DNA of 29,562 bases from DATLGD01 sp035540755. Its GTDB lineage: Bacteria > Actinomycetota > Actinomycetes > Mycobacteriales > SCTD01. Made by a program: the position numbers and the translations under genes. A model generated the notes under the pieces. The model searched no databases, was not told the DNA's origin, and saw only the letters and a program-made list of their open reading frames with translations. Position 1 is the first letter of the stretch; every line of letters starts with the position of its first letter. Below, piece after piece: positions 22,990 through 29,562 of the stretch. The stretch lies in contig DATLGD010000192.1 of NCBI GenBank assembly GCA_035540755.1, positions 1-29,562 of the forward strand, written 5' to 3'.

Positions 22990-23040
22990 GATCATGGTGC
23001 AGAGCGCCCGCCAGGATCGGTCCTGAGACGCACCATGATC
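22990..23040. repeat. REP-like nested palindrome
   Basis: GATCATGGTGC (22990-23000) and GCACCATGATC (23030-23040) are perfect 11-bp inverted arms. Inside lies a second hairpin, CAGGA-TCGG-TCCTG (23012-23025). The element sits between convergent genes and is large and symmetric for a simple terminator. It may be a repetitive extragenic palindrome or small mobile element remnant; copies elsewhere cannot be seen from one window. Confidence 0.55.
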
Positions 23041-23072
23041 AGCAGCGGGGGCGCGGGCGTGCGGGAACGACG

Positions 23073-23099
23073 ATGGCCGCGCCCATCGGGCGCGGCCAT
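23073..23099. terminator. 12-bp hairpin
   Basis: ATGGCCGCGCCC / GGGCGCGGCCAT with an ATC loop is a perfect 12-bp stem. Read on the - strand it is followed by CGTCGTTCC, slightly U-rich. It can serve transcription from either side. Confidence 0.7.
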
Positions 23100-23111
23100 G
23101 AGGTGGTGCTC

Positions 23112-23130
23112 GCGGGCCGTCGCGGCCCGC
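23112..23130. terminator. 8-bp hairpin behind the possible 27-aa ORF
   Basis: GCGGGCCG / CGGCCCGC with a TCG loop. On the - strand it starts 8 bases after the stop of the candidate small gene at 23139-23222. Confidence 0.55.
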
Positions 23131-23138
23131 CGGGAGTG

Positions 23139-23222
23139 CTACAGGCGGGTGCGGCGCGGGTTGGCGACACCGACGGGGGCCGAGGCGGTCTGCTGGTCCT
23201 GGGTCACGGGGCTCGAGGTCAT
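23139..23222 (-). CDS. candidate 27-aa peptide ORF
   Basis: ATG 23222 to TAG 23139 encodes a short polar peptide that begins MTSSPVTQDQQ and ends GVANPRRTRL. It is too short to identify and has only a distant AAGG as ribosome site. It is supported by its setting: it lies between the azlCD terminator (23267-23288) and two strong hairpins (23112-23130, 23073-23099), the layout of an independent small transcription unit. It may equally be a chance frame or part of a small RNA. Confidence 0.25.
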   Translation of the reverse strand: MTSSPVTQDQQTASAPVGVANPRRTRL

Positions 23223-23266
23223 GCTGCATTCAATGCCTTGCAGCAGCCGCACCATCCCGGTTCCGG

Positions 23267-23288
23267 CGCAGATCACGTGCGATCTGCG
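23267..23288 (-). terminator. azlCD terminator hairpin
   Basis: CGCAGATC / GATCTGCG, a perfect 8-bp stem with a 6-base loop. On the - strand it begins 8 bases after the azlD stop codon. Confidence 0.65.
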
Positions 23289-23296
23289 TCACGTCG

Positions 23297-23617
23297 TCAG
23301 CCGACGCCGGCCGCCCGCAGCAGCGCGGTGACCCCCGCGGCCGCCACCACCACGAGCAGCACCGGCGCCCGCCGCCACAGCAGCACCGCGGCGACCGCCG
23401 CACCGGCGGTGTCGGCGCCGACGTGCAGCCGGTCGCCGTCGGCCAGCGCGTTGGTGACCACCAGCGCCGCCAGCAGCGGCGCAGCGAGCAGCACGACGAC
23501 CCGCACCGCCCACGGCGGCAGCTCGCGCGAGCCGGTCGCGGCCGGGCCGACGCCCTTGGTGACGAACGTCGTCAGCGCAGCGAGCCCGATCACCGCCCAC
23601 ACGGTGCCGCTGCTCAT
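23297..23617 (-). CDS. azlD: AzlD-like branched-chain amino acid export subunit
   Basis: A 106-aa hydrophobic protein with four predicted membrane spans (VWAVIGLAALTTFVTKG, VRVVVLLAAPLLAALVV, AGAAVAAVLLWR and VLLVVVAAAGVTALLR). AzlD is the small subunit of the LIV-E exporter, working with AzlC to expel valine, leucine or isoleucine analogues. It starts at ATG 23617 and overlaps azlC by 4 bases (ATGA), the standard layout of this pair. The substrate is not determined. Confidence 0.85.
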   Translation of the reverse strand: MSSGTVWAVIGLAALTTFVTKGVGPAATGSRELPPWAVRVVVLLAAPLLAALVVTNALADGDRLHVGADTAGAAVAAVLLWRRAPVLLVVVAAAGVTALLRAAGVG

Positions 23618-24273
23618 CGGCGCAGCCCGACCAGCGCCGCCGACGCCGCCACCAGCACCGGCACGCCCGGCGGCGCGACCGGTACGAGCGCCAGCGCGAT
23701 CACCGCACCCGCGGTCGCGACGACGACCCGCTTCCGGTCGCGCAGCTCGCCGGCCAGGATCGTGAGGAAGAAGGCCGGGAACACGGCGTCGAGCCCGAGC
23801 GCCTGCGCGTCCAGCGCGGGGACGACGACACCCGCCGTCGTCCCGCTCACCCAGCCGACGTACTGCACCGCGGTGTGGCCGAACAGGTAGGGCCGGTCGA
23901 ACCGGCCGTCGCCGCGCGCGGCCATCGCCCACGAGCTGTCGACGACGACCTGCCCCTCGAGCGTCCGGCGCAGGCGGCTGCCCTTCAGCGACGGGCCGAG
24001 CGCGAAGCCCATCGGCACGAACCGCGAGTTCATCAGCGCCGCGGCGGCCGTCGCGGCACCGAGGCCGCCGCCGGCGGCCAGGATCCCGATCGAGGCGAAC
24101 TGCGCCGAGCCGGCGAACACCACCGCCGACATGACGACGACCGCCACCGCCGGTACGCCGAAGTCGGTGGCGACGACGCCGAAGGACAGGGCGAGCACCG
24201 ACGACGCCGCCGCGTACGGCAGCCCGGCGCGCGCGCCGTCGCGGAAGGTGCGCTCGGGGGCAGGGGACGTCAC
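23614..24273 (-). CDS. azlC: AzlC-like branched-chain amino acid exporter
   Basis: A 219-aa membrane protein with the AzlC landmarks: a basic N-terminus, LALSFGVVATDFGVPA, AVVFAGSAQFASIGILAAGG, ALMNSRFVPMGFALGP and FDRPYLFGHTAVQYVGW. About seven or eight spans are visible. It should form the large subunit of the LIV-E exporter with AzlD, encoded immediately downstream. GTG 24273 is the only start near the N-terminal family edge. No clear ribosome site precedes it, so the mRNA may be leaderless or the start may differ slightly. It runs behind the GGDEF gene's end (24322) by 48 bases in the same direction, and may be read through from it. Confidence 0.88.
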   Translation of the reverse strand: MTSPAPERTFRDGARAGLPYAAASSVLALSFGVVATDFGVPAVAVVVMSAVVFAGSAQFASIGILAAGGGLGAATAAAALMNSRFVPMGFALGPSLKGSRLRRTLEGQVVVDSSWAMAARGDGRFDRPYLFGHTAVQYVGWVSGTTAGVVVPALDAQALGLDAVFPAFFLTILAGELRDRKRVVVATAGAVIALALVPVAPPGVPVLVAASAALVGLRR

Positions 24274-24321
24274 CGGGACGAGGCTAGGACGGCGCGCGCG
24301 AGGACGGCCGGCGGCGACGGC

Positions 24322-26583
24322 TCAGCGGGCGGCGCCGACGTCGTCACGCGGCGGCAGCCCGGTGCGGATCAGCTCGTCGAGGTCGCCGGGCGGTGCCGGC
24401 CGGGCGAGCAGGAAGCCCTGCACGAGCAGGCCGCCGACGCTGCGCACCGCAGCGAGCTCGTCCTGCCGGTCGATGCCCTCGACGACGACGCCGACGTCGA
24501 GCTCGCGGCCGACGCCCTTGAGCGCGCGGAGCATCCGGTCGTGGCGGTCGACGCCGTCCTCGAGGTGAATGGTGCGCTCGCCGACCTTGACCGAGGCCAG
24601 CGACAGGCGGTGCATCAGCCCGAGCCCGGACTCCTGCATGCCGGACAGGCTGAGCGGGGTGCCGAGAGCGACCAGCTCGCGGCTCGTCCGGGCGGCGAGC
24701 TCCACGTCGGCGCCGACGCAGGTGGCCGGCAGCTCGAGCACCAGCTGGCCGGGGCGCAGGCCGTGCCGTGCCTGGAGGGCCTGGAGCTCGGCGTGCAGCG
24801 CGCTGTCGGCCAGCTGCTCGGGCTCGATGTTGACGGCGACCGTCAGGCGCTGGTGGCCGACCGCGTCGCACCAGCGCCGCAGCTGCTCGCAGGCGCGGTC
24901 GGCGACCAGCGCGGTGAGCCGCGAGAGCAGCCCGAGCTCGCGGGCCATCTCGACGAACGCCGGCGGTGGCACCTGCGTGCCGGCCAGCCGCCAGCGGGCG
25001 AGCGCCTCGAGCCCGACGACCTGCCCGCTGCCCGGGTCGATCAGCGGCTGGTAGACGACGGTCACCTCACCGCGCTCGAGCGCCCCCGGCAGGGCCTCGC
25101 GCAGCGACGGCTCGGCCCCGCCGCCGGACGGGCCCCGCCGGCCGCGCGAGCGCTTGCGCGCGAACATCCGCTCGTCGGCGGTGCGCAGCAGCGCCTCGGC
25201 GGTCGGGGTCGGCTCGGCTCCGCCGAGGTGCGCCGCGCCGATGCTCACCCCGACGGCGAGCACGACGCCTCCGACGGCGAGCGGCTCCCCGACCACGGCG
25301 TGCAGGCGGCCGACGACGACGTCGGCGTCGACGTCGTCCTCGAGCAGGACGGCGAACTCGTCGCCGCTGAGCCGGGCCAGCGTGTCGGTGGGCCGCATGC
25401 AGCTGCGCATCCGCTCGGCCACGGTGCGGAGCACCTCGTCGCCGACGTCGTGGCCGTGCTGGTCGTTGACGTCCTTGAAGTCGTCGAGGTCGCAGAACAG
25501 CACCGTCAGCGGCCGGGAGTGGCGGCGGTGCAGGGCGAGCGCGTGCTCGAGCCGGTCGGTGAACAGGGCGCGGTTCGCGAGGCCGGTGAGCTCGTCGTGG
25601 AAGGCCCGGTGCTCCAGGCGGGCCCGTTCCTCGGCGAAGGCGTGCGCCTCGTCGCGGCGCTCGGCCAGCAGCAGCTGGGAGCGGAGCAGCATGAGCACGA
25701 GGATCAGCACCGTGACGGCGATCGCCGCCGCCGGTGCCACGACCTCGTCCGGCCGGGCCGCCGCTGAGGCAGTGCCGAGGGGCACGGCGAGCAGCAGCAC
25801 CGAGGGCAGCAGCCACCGGGGCCGGTCGCCGGACGGGTCGTCGTCCGTCGGTGCGGCGGGCCCCACGACGGCAGCGAGGGCCACCAGGCCCACGCCGGCC
25901 GTCCACGCGACGCCCTGCAGGCGGGCCGGTGAGCCGGCGAGCGCCCCGAGCAGCCCGGCGAGCGAGACGAGCAGCCCGCCGCCGCCCAGCAGCGGGAACG
26001 TGACCGCCCGCCGGCCGGCCGCGACCACCAGCGCGAGCGCCGAGACGCCGAGCAGCAGCGCGTCGACCGGGAGGCGGACGGCGAGCAACGGCCCGGCGCC
26101 GAAGCCGGTGAACTGCGCGGCGGCCCAGAGCAGCAGCACGCCGCCGGTGCCGAGCACCGCCGCCTCGACCGCCCGGCGCAGGGACGCCCCGGAAGGGCGC
26201 ACCCCCAGCACGAAGACGGTGACCCCGAGCGCACCGGCGAGCAGCACCTGCGCGGCCGGCGCCACCGGCGCAGGCAGCGGCTGCGCCGCTCCGTGCAGCG
26301 CGAGCAGCCCACCGGCCTCGGCGCCGGCCACCAGCTGCGTGGCGCCGACGACGGACAGCCAGGCCGCCCGGGCGGCGCCGCTGGCCCCCATGGCGGCGTG
26401 CGCCGCCGCGAGGCTGGCGGCCAGCGCGGCGACCAGGCGCAGGACGCCGTCGCCCCGCCCGGCGCCGGCGGCGTCGACCAGCGGCCAGGCGTAGAGCAGC
26501 GCGACACCGGCCACCACCGCCGCCGCGACCGACCAGGTCGGTGGCAGGCGGCCGGGCACCGGCGGTGCGTCCTGCCAGCCCAC
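24322..26583 (-). CDS. membrane GGDEF-EAL protein, predicted diguanylate cyclase with degenerate EAL
   Basis: A 753-aa protein. About eight membrane spans fill residues 16-300 (for example VAAAVVAGVALLYAW and VTVLILVLMLLR), then GGDEF (about 325-480) and EAL-like (about 490-745). The cyclase keeps LFCDLDDFKDVND, SGDEF (406-410) and an RxxD I-site (R397-D400) placed exactly five residues before it, so it should make c-di-GMP and be inhibited by product. The EAL domain keeps EAL (526-528) and Asn585 (NIEPEQ). It has lost the DDFGTG metal site: the position reads LSGMQESG (646-653), and EVTE is ELPAT. It is therefore probably a binding domain or inactive. GTG 26583 has GAGG at 8 bases; an in-frame start at 26754 adds a non-membrane stretch unlike family members. 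The 275 bp upstream to the nitrobindin end holds its promoter; I found no certain element there. Confidence 0.88.
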   Translation of the reverse strand: MGWQDAPPVPGRLPPTWSVAAAVVAGVALLYAWPLVDAAGAGRGDGVLRLVAALAASLAAAHAAMGASGAARAAWLSVVGATQLVAGAEAGGLLALHGAAQPLPAPVAPAAQVLLAGALGVTVFVLGVRPSGASLRRAVEAAVLGTGGVLLLWAAAQFTGFGAGPLLAVRLPVDALLLGVSALALVVAAGRRAVTFPLLGGGGLLVSLAGLLGALAGSPARLQGVAWTAGVGLVALAAVVGPAAPTDDDPSGDRPRWLLPSVLLLAVPLGTASAAARPDEVVAPAAAIAVTVLILVLMLLRSQLLLAERRDEAHAFAEERARLEHRAFHDELTGLANRALFTDRLEHALALHRRHSRPLTVLFCDLDDFKDVNDQHGHDVGDEVLRTVAERMRSCMRPTDTLARLSGDEFAVLLEDDVDADVVVGRLHAVVGEPLAVGGVVLAVGVSIGAAHLGGAEPTPTAEALLRTADERMFARKRSRGRRGPSGGGAEPSLREALPGALERGEVTVVYQPLIDPGSGQVVGLEALARWRLAGTQVPPPAFVEMARELGLLSRLTALVADRACEQLRRWCDAVGHQRLTVAVNIEPEQLADSALHAELQALQARHGLRPGQLVLELPATCVGADVELAARTSRELVALGTPLSLSGMQESGLGLMHRLSLASVKVGERTIHLEDGVDRHDRMLRALKGVGRELDVGVVVEGIDRQDELAAVRSVGGLLVQGFLLARPAPPGDLDELIRTGLPPRDDVGAAR

Positions 26584-26858
26584 GTCCGCTGCCTCTTTCG
26601 TCGGGTCCGACCCGCCGCACCGCCCCCCATGGGCGGTGTCCGGCAGGCGCGAGCGACGTCGGGCACCGTCAATCAGGGCCGCGCGCGCCATGACCGTAAG
26701 GCCGACAGAGGGCCGCTGCCATGGGCCGTTCGGGCAGATTGTGGACAGCGGCACGCACCGCGTAACGCCGCGCTGTCAGGCAGTTGCGGTGAGCGAGAAT
26801 CCAGCCCCTGGACGGCTGGTGGAGCGGCCGGCGACCTGCCCGGACGTCCTCCGGCCGG

Positions 26859-27395
26859 TCAGACGACCTTCGCCAGCCGGGCGCTCAGGTGCGCCTGCAG
26901 CGGCTGCCCGACCGCGGCCATGTCGATCGCGTAGGCGAGGTCCTTCTCGCCGCCGTCCTCGCCGCCGACCAGGCCGTACAGCCGCTTGAAGCCGGACACC
27001 TCCTTGGCCGACTCGGTGCGCGCGACGACGTCGGTGGCCAGCTCGATCTTGGTGAAGGTGACCTCGCCGTGGTAGATCTCGACGACGCCGGTGTGGTGGG
27101 CGAGCATCACCTCGAGGCTGCGCGGCTGCGCGCCCGGACGCCACCAGCCGAGCTCGGACGCCGCCGGACGCACCCGCCGCCCGTCGTCGTCGAGGATCCA
27201 GCTGCGCGAGGCGTACTGCAGGAACGGGCGGCCGTCGGAGGAGAACACGACCTCCTGCTCGTAGCGGAACTCCCCGATCGTCGGGTAGCCGCCGACGCCG
27301 ACGCCGCGCCACGTGCCGACGAGGAACGCGATCGGCTCCAGCGCGTCGTGCAGGGCGGGCGAGGTGGGCAGCTGCTCGTCGGCGGGTGAGCTCAT
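26859..27395 (-). CDS. nitrobindin family heme-binding protein
   Basis: A 178-aa cytoplasmic protein with the nitrobindin opening GTWRGVGVGGYPTI (a GTWxGxGxGxYPT pattern), FRYEQEVVFSS, a mid-barrel GWWRP, and a late His in LQAHLSARL that fits the proximal heme ligand of the family. These beta-barrel proteins bind heme and can convert peroxynitrite to nitrate. The length is typical of the M. tuberculosis Rv2717c-type members. The start is ATG 27395; the frame is open upstream but without family sequence. It lies 38 bases after the end of the 27434-27850 gene in the same direction, so they may share a transcript. Confidence 0.87.
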   Translation of the reverse strand: MSSPADEQLPTSPALHDALEPIAFLVGTWRGVGVGGYPTIGEFRYEQEVVFSSDGRPFLQYASRSWILDDDGRRVRPAASELGWWRPGAQPRSLEVMLAHHTGVVEIYHGEVTFTKIELATDVVARTESAKEVSGFKRLYGLVGGEDGGEKDLAYAIDMAAVGQPLQAHLSARLAKVV

Positions 27396-27433
27396 GGCTC
27401 CAGTCTGTCGGACGGCGGCGTCGGACGGCCGCA

Positions 27434-27850
27434 TCAGTCCGGGCGGGTCCCGAACCGCAGCACCCACTCGTCCTTGGTCTCGCCGTCGATCGCGAACTCC
27501 CACACGTACCGCGACGACGGCAGCAGCACCACGCCGTGCACCGGCAGCGCGATGGCCACCGGGATCGGCGTGCCCGGCGGCGTCCCGGCCGGCCGGCCGA
27601 CCTCGATCTCGCCGCCGGCCTGCACCGGCACCGGCCCGCCGGGCCCGTCCTGCACGACCTGCTGGCCGTCCTCGTCGCGCAGCTGCAGCTGCCAGGCCAG
27701 CCGGACGTTGGCCTTGTCCCACGGCACGTCGAGCAGGATGCCCACGGCGTGGCTGCTGACCGGCGAGGTGAAGGTCCAGCCGGCGCCGACGGCGGTGAGC
27801 TTGCCGCCGGCGACCTGGGCGTAGTCGCAGAGCAGGAGGGTCGCCTTCAC
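27434..27850 (-). CDS. conserved unknown protein (DUF6941-like)
   Basis: A 138-aa protein with an N-terminus KATLLLCDYAQVAGGKLTAVGAGWTF, a pattern I recognise from a widespread actinobacterial family of unknown function (small, all-beta, no catalytic motif). Later strands (NVRLAWQLQLRDEDG, GVVLLPSSRYVWEFAIDGE) fit a beta sandwich. I chose GTG 27850 because AAGGTGG sits 5 bases upstream and the protein then begins as relatives do; GTG 27859, three codons earlier, has no ribosome site. No function can be assigned. It lies just upstream of the nitrobindin gene and divergent from the small gene at 27958. Confidence 0.75.
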   Translation of the reverse strand: MKATLLLCDYAQVAGGKLTAVGAGWTFTSPVSSHAVGILLDVPWDKANVRLAWQLQLRDEDGQQVVQDGPGGPVPVQAGGEIEVGRPAGTPPGTPIPVAIALPVHGVVLLPSSRYVWEFAIDGETKDEWVLRFGTRPD

Positions 27851-27957
27851 AGGAGCCACCTTACGGACGCCCGCCGGAGGAACGGGTTGTCGCTGATGAC
27901 TGTTACGCCGGGCTTGTCCGAAGTATGGTCCGGCGACGACGGAGAGCGGGGAACCCC

Positions 27958-28173
27958 ATGCCGGTCCGGCTGCAGAACACCGAGAGCGTCTGGTGGTACG
28001 TCACCCGCGAGTTCGAGCAGACGCTCGGACGCCCGATCGACGACGACGAGCTCGTGACGGTGACACTCGTGGTGAGCGCGCTGACCAAGCTCCTCGCCGA
28101 CTCCGAGGCGGCCGAGGAGCGGGACCTGGCGGTGTCCCGGCGACGGCCGGCGGGCCGGCTCGCCACCAGGTGA
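27958..28173 (+). CDS. small hypothetical protein
   Basis: A 71-aa protein beginning MPVRLQNTESVWWYVTREFE. ATG 27958 has GGGGAA a few bases upstream. It carries an acidic middle (GRPIDDDELVTVTL), a hydrophobic helix (VVSALTKLLADSEAAEE) and a basic tail (SRRRPAGRLATR). It has no family I recognise. It stands between two - strand genes and ends 19 bases before the convergent acyl-CoA dehydrogenase stop. Good codon use and a ribosome site support it as real. Confidence 0.65.
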   Translation: MPVRLQNTESVWWYVTREFEQTLGRPIDDDELVTVTLVVSALTKLLADSEAAEERDLAVSRRRPAGRLATR

Positions 28174-28192
28174 CCTCGCGGGCGCTGCCGGC

Positions 28193-29326
28193 TCAGGCCA
28201 GCAGCGTCCGGCTGATGATCAGCTTCTGGATCTCGGTGGTGCCGCCGCCGATGCTCGCGAGCTTGGCGTCGCGCAGCGCCCGCTCGGCCGGGAAGTCGCG
28301 CAGGTAGCCGTAGCCGCCGTGGATCTGCACGGCCTCCAGCGCGTTCTCGACGGCGAGCCTGCCGACCAGCGCCTTGGCGACGCTCGCCTCGACCGTGTGC
28401 GGCCGGCCCTCCTGCTTGAGCCAGGCCGCCTTGTAGACCGCGTTCCGGCAGACCTGGTAGTTGATCTCCATGTCGGCGAGCTTGTGTGCGATCACCTGGA
28501 AGTGCGCGATCGGCTTGCCGAACTGCTGCCGCTCCTTGGCGTAGCGGATGCAGTCGTCGAGCGTGGCGCGCATCCCGCCGAGGATCCCGGCGAGCATGAC
28601 GGTGCGCTCCCAGTCGAAGCACTCGAACGCCACCCGCCAGAGCGCCTCGCCCTCGACGGACAGGATGCTGCCGGCCGGCACGCGGCAGTCCTGCAGGTGG
28701 ATCTCGGAGGTCGGGCTGCTGCGGCAGCCGAGCTTGTCGAGCTCGCGGCCGACGACGAAGCCGGGCGTCGCCGTGTCGACGACGAACGCCGTCGGCCCCT
28801 TGTCGGTCTTGGCCAGCACGGTGCAGACGTCGGCGATCGGGCCGTTGGTGATGAAGATCTTGCTGCCGTTGAGCACGAACTCGTCGCCGTCGCGCACCGC
28901 CGTCGCCCGGATCGCGCCGGCGTCGGACCCGGCCTCGGGCTCGGTGCTGGCCCACGCGCCGATCAGGCTGCCGTCGCACAGCCCGGGCAGCCAGCGGCGC
29001 TTCAGCTCGTCGCTGCCGTGCAGCCAGATCGGGACGCTGCCGATCACCCAGTGCGCGCCCAGGCTCAGCCCGAGCCCGCCGTCGCGGCCGCCCTCGCCGA
29101 GCGCCTCGTTGACCAGGCAGCAGTCGAGGATCGTGCCGCCGGACCCGCCGTGCTCCTCGGGGATCGGCATCCCGGCCACACCCGCCTCGGCCAGGCGCTT
29201 CCAGACGCCGGCGTCCCAGCGACCCTCCTTGTCGCGGTCGGCCGCTCCGGGCAGCACCACCTGCTCGGCCAGCCGGCGCATCGAGGCGTAGAGCTGCTCC
29301 TGCTCGGGCGTGATGCTGAAGTCCAC
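28193..29326 (-). CDS. acyl-CoA dehydrogenase, isovaleryl/long-chain-type active site
   Basis: A 377-aa flavoprotein that oxidises an acyl-CoA to its 2-enoyl-CoA with FAD and passes electrons to ETF, in fatty acid or branched-chain amino acid breakdown. Family blocks are clear: GVAGMPIPEEHGGSGG, GAWASTEPEAGSDAGAIRATA, LNGSKIFITNG, AKERQQFGKPIAHFQ and QIHGGYGYLRDFPAERALRDAK. The usual C-terminal base position (IYEGT in many members) reads IGGGT, so no Glu is there. Instead the helix FDWERTVMLAGILG carries a Glu as in isovaleryl-CoA and long-chain enzymes, where the base lies in that helix. The substrate is therefore likely branched or long chain, but this is inference. GTG 29326 begins at the family N-terminus (MDFSITPEQEQL). 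Confidence 0.92.
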   Translation of the reverse strand: MDFSITPEQEQLYASMRRLAEQVVLPGAADRDKEGRWDAGVWKRLAEAGVAGMPIPEEHGGSGGTILDCCLVNEALGEGGRDGGLGLSLGAHWVIGSVPIWLHGSDELKRRWLPGLCDGSLIGAWASTEPEAGSDAGAIRATAVRDGDEFVLNGSKIFITNGPIADVCTVLAKTDKGPTAFVVDTATPGFVVGRELDKLGCRSSPTSEIHLQDCRVPAGSILSVEGEALWRVAFECFDWERTVMLAGILGGMRATLDDCIRYAKERQQFGKPIAHFQVIAHKLADMEINYQVCRNAVYKAAWLKQEGRPHTVEASVAKALVGRLAVENALEAVQIHGGYGYLRDFPAERALRDAKLASIGGGTTEIQKLIISRTLLA

Positions 29327-29393
29327 GCGCGGAGGTTAACCCGCGTTCACGGCGCGCCGGGACCGGCGGTCGCGGAGCTCGGTACCGGCCCCG

Positions 29394-29562
29394 TCAGCGG
29401 CGGAGGGCCGCCACCACGAGCAGGACGACGACCAGCGCCAGCAGCAGCAGGCCGACGTCGGCGCCGTGGGCGCGAACGACCTCGGTCAGCGTCCGGCGGC
29501 TCGGCGCGGCCGCGGGCGGCGGGGGCGGGGTGGTGCCGTGCCGCGGCTGGGCGGCCTCGCCC
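29394..29562 (-). CDS. C-terminal fragment of a membrane-anchored protein (5' end outside window)
   Basis: The frame is open to the window edge and ends in TGA at 29394-29396. The last 55 residues show a Pro/Ala-rich linker (TTPPPPPAAAPSRR), a short helix (TLTEVVRAHGADVG) and a membrane span (LLLLALVVVLLVVAAL) ending in RR. It looks like a C-terminal anchor. The N-terminal domain, and hence its function, lies outside the window. Confidence 0.55.
   Translation of the reverse strand, partial: GEAAQPRHGTTPPPPPAAAPSRRTLTEVVRAHGADVGLLLLALVVVLLVVAALRR

Noticed and set aside
26584..26858. Promoter with TTGACG on the - strand near 26667-26672
   Set aside because: A -35-like TTGACG is present, but no acceptable -10 sequence lies 16-18 bases further on.
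1..29562. tRNA, rRNA or insertion sequence
   Set aside because: I found no cloverleaf, rRNA signature, transposase or terminal inverted repeats with target duplications.

Overview
This window is about 73% G+C. It has dense codon-third-position GC, many GTG starts and 4-base ATGA/GTGA gene overlaps. It carries a 13E12/DUF222 HNH protein behind a TCGAAC-N4-GTTCGA LexA box, an isovaleryl-type acyl-CoA dehydrogenase, a nitrobindin and a VapBC pair. Together these point to the chromosome of a soil-type actinomycete, possibly Geodermatophilaceae or a relative; the family placement is inference. No rRNA, tRNA, CRISPR array or insertion sequence is visible.

Layout. (1) 1-3818, + strand: the tail of a small HTH protein with a hairpin terminator, then a PAS-GGDEF-EAL protein ending in a recombinase-type HTH, then a vapBC toxin-antitoxin pair. 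(2) 3869-8333, - strand: an HTH/STAND-NTPase/14-bladed WD40 membrane protein preceded by an unknown protein that seems to start at CTG. They are divergent from a tightly overlapping four-gene + operon at 8589-11717 (small Arg-rich protein, unknown 180-aa protein, HAD-like phosphatase, 12-TM protein). The 255-bp divergent spacer is full of palindromes. This pair of operons is the least explained part of the window and could be a conflict or stress system. (3) 11726-20141: an envelope and secretion cluster. Two large secreted M23-type proteins form a - strand operon. A zinc-ribbon single-pass membrane protein is divergent, followed by a third secreted protein. All three secreted proteins share one module of about 270 residues with four invariant cysteines. 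In one it is fused to three bulb-lectin domains, in another to four exact 70-residue repeats and an Fn3 domain, and in the third it stands alone. (4) 20156-24273: strong terminator, a LexA-controlled 13E12 HNH gene, a Uma2 nuclease-like gene, a hairpin-rich spacer with a possible 27-aa ORF, and azlCD. (5) 24322-29562, - strand mostly: a second GGDEF/EAL protein, nitrobindin, a conserved unknown, a small + strand gene, acyl-CoA dehydrogenase and the anchored C-terminus of a further membrane protein.

The two c-di-GMP proteins are complementary by motif. The first has a broken GGDEF (GGDQF, no I-site) and an intact EAL; the second has an intact SGDEF with a perfectly placed RxxD I-site and an EAL that lost the DDFGTG metal site. 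One is therefore predicted to degrade and the other to make c-di-GMP.

All functional statements rest on motif recognition by eye; no database search was run. Starts were chosen from Shine-Dalgarno sites, codon usage and overlaps.
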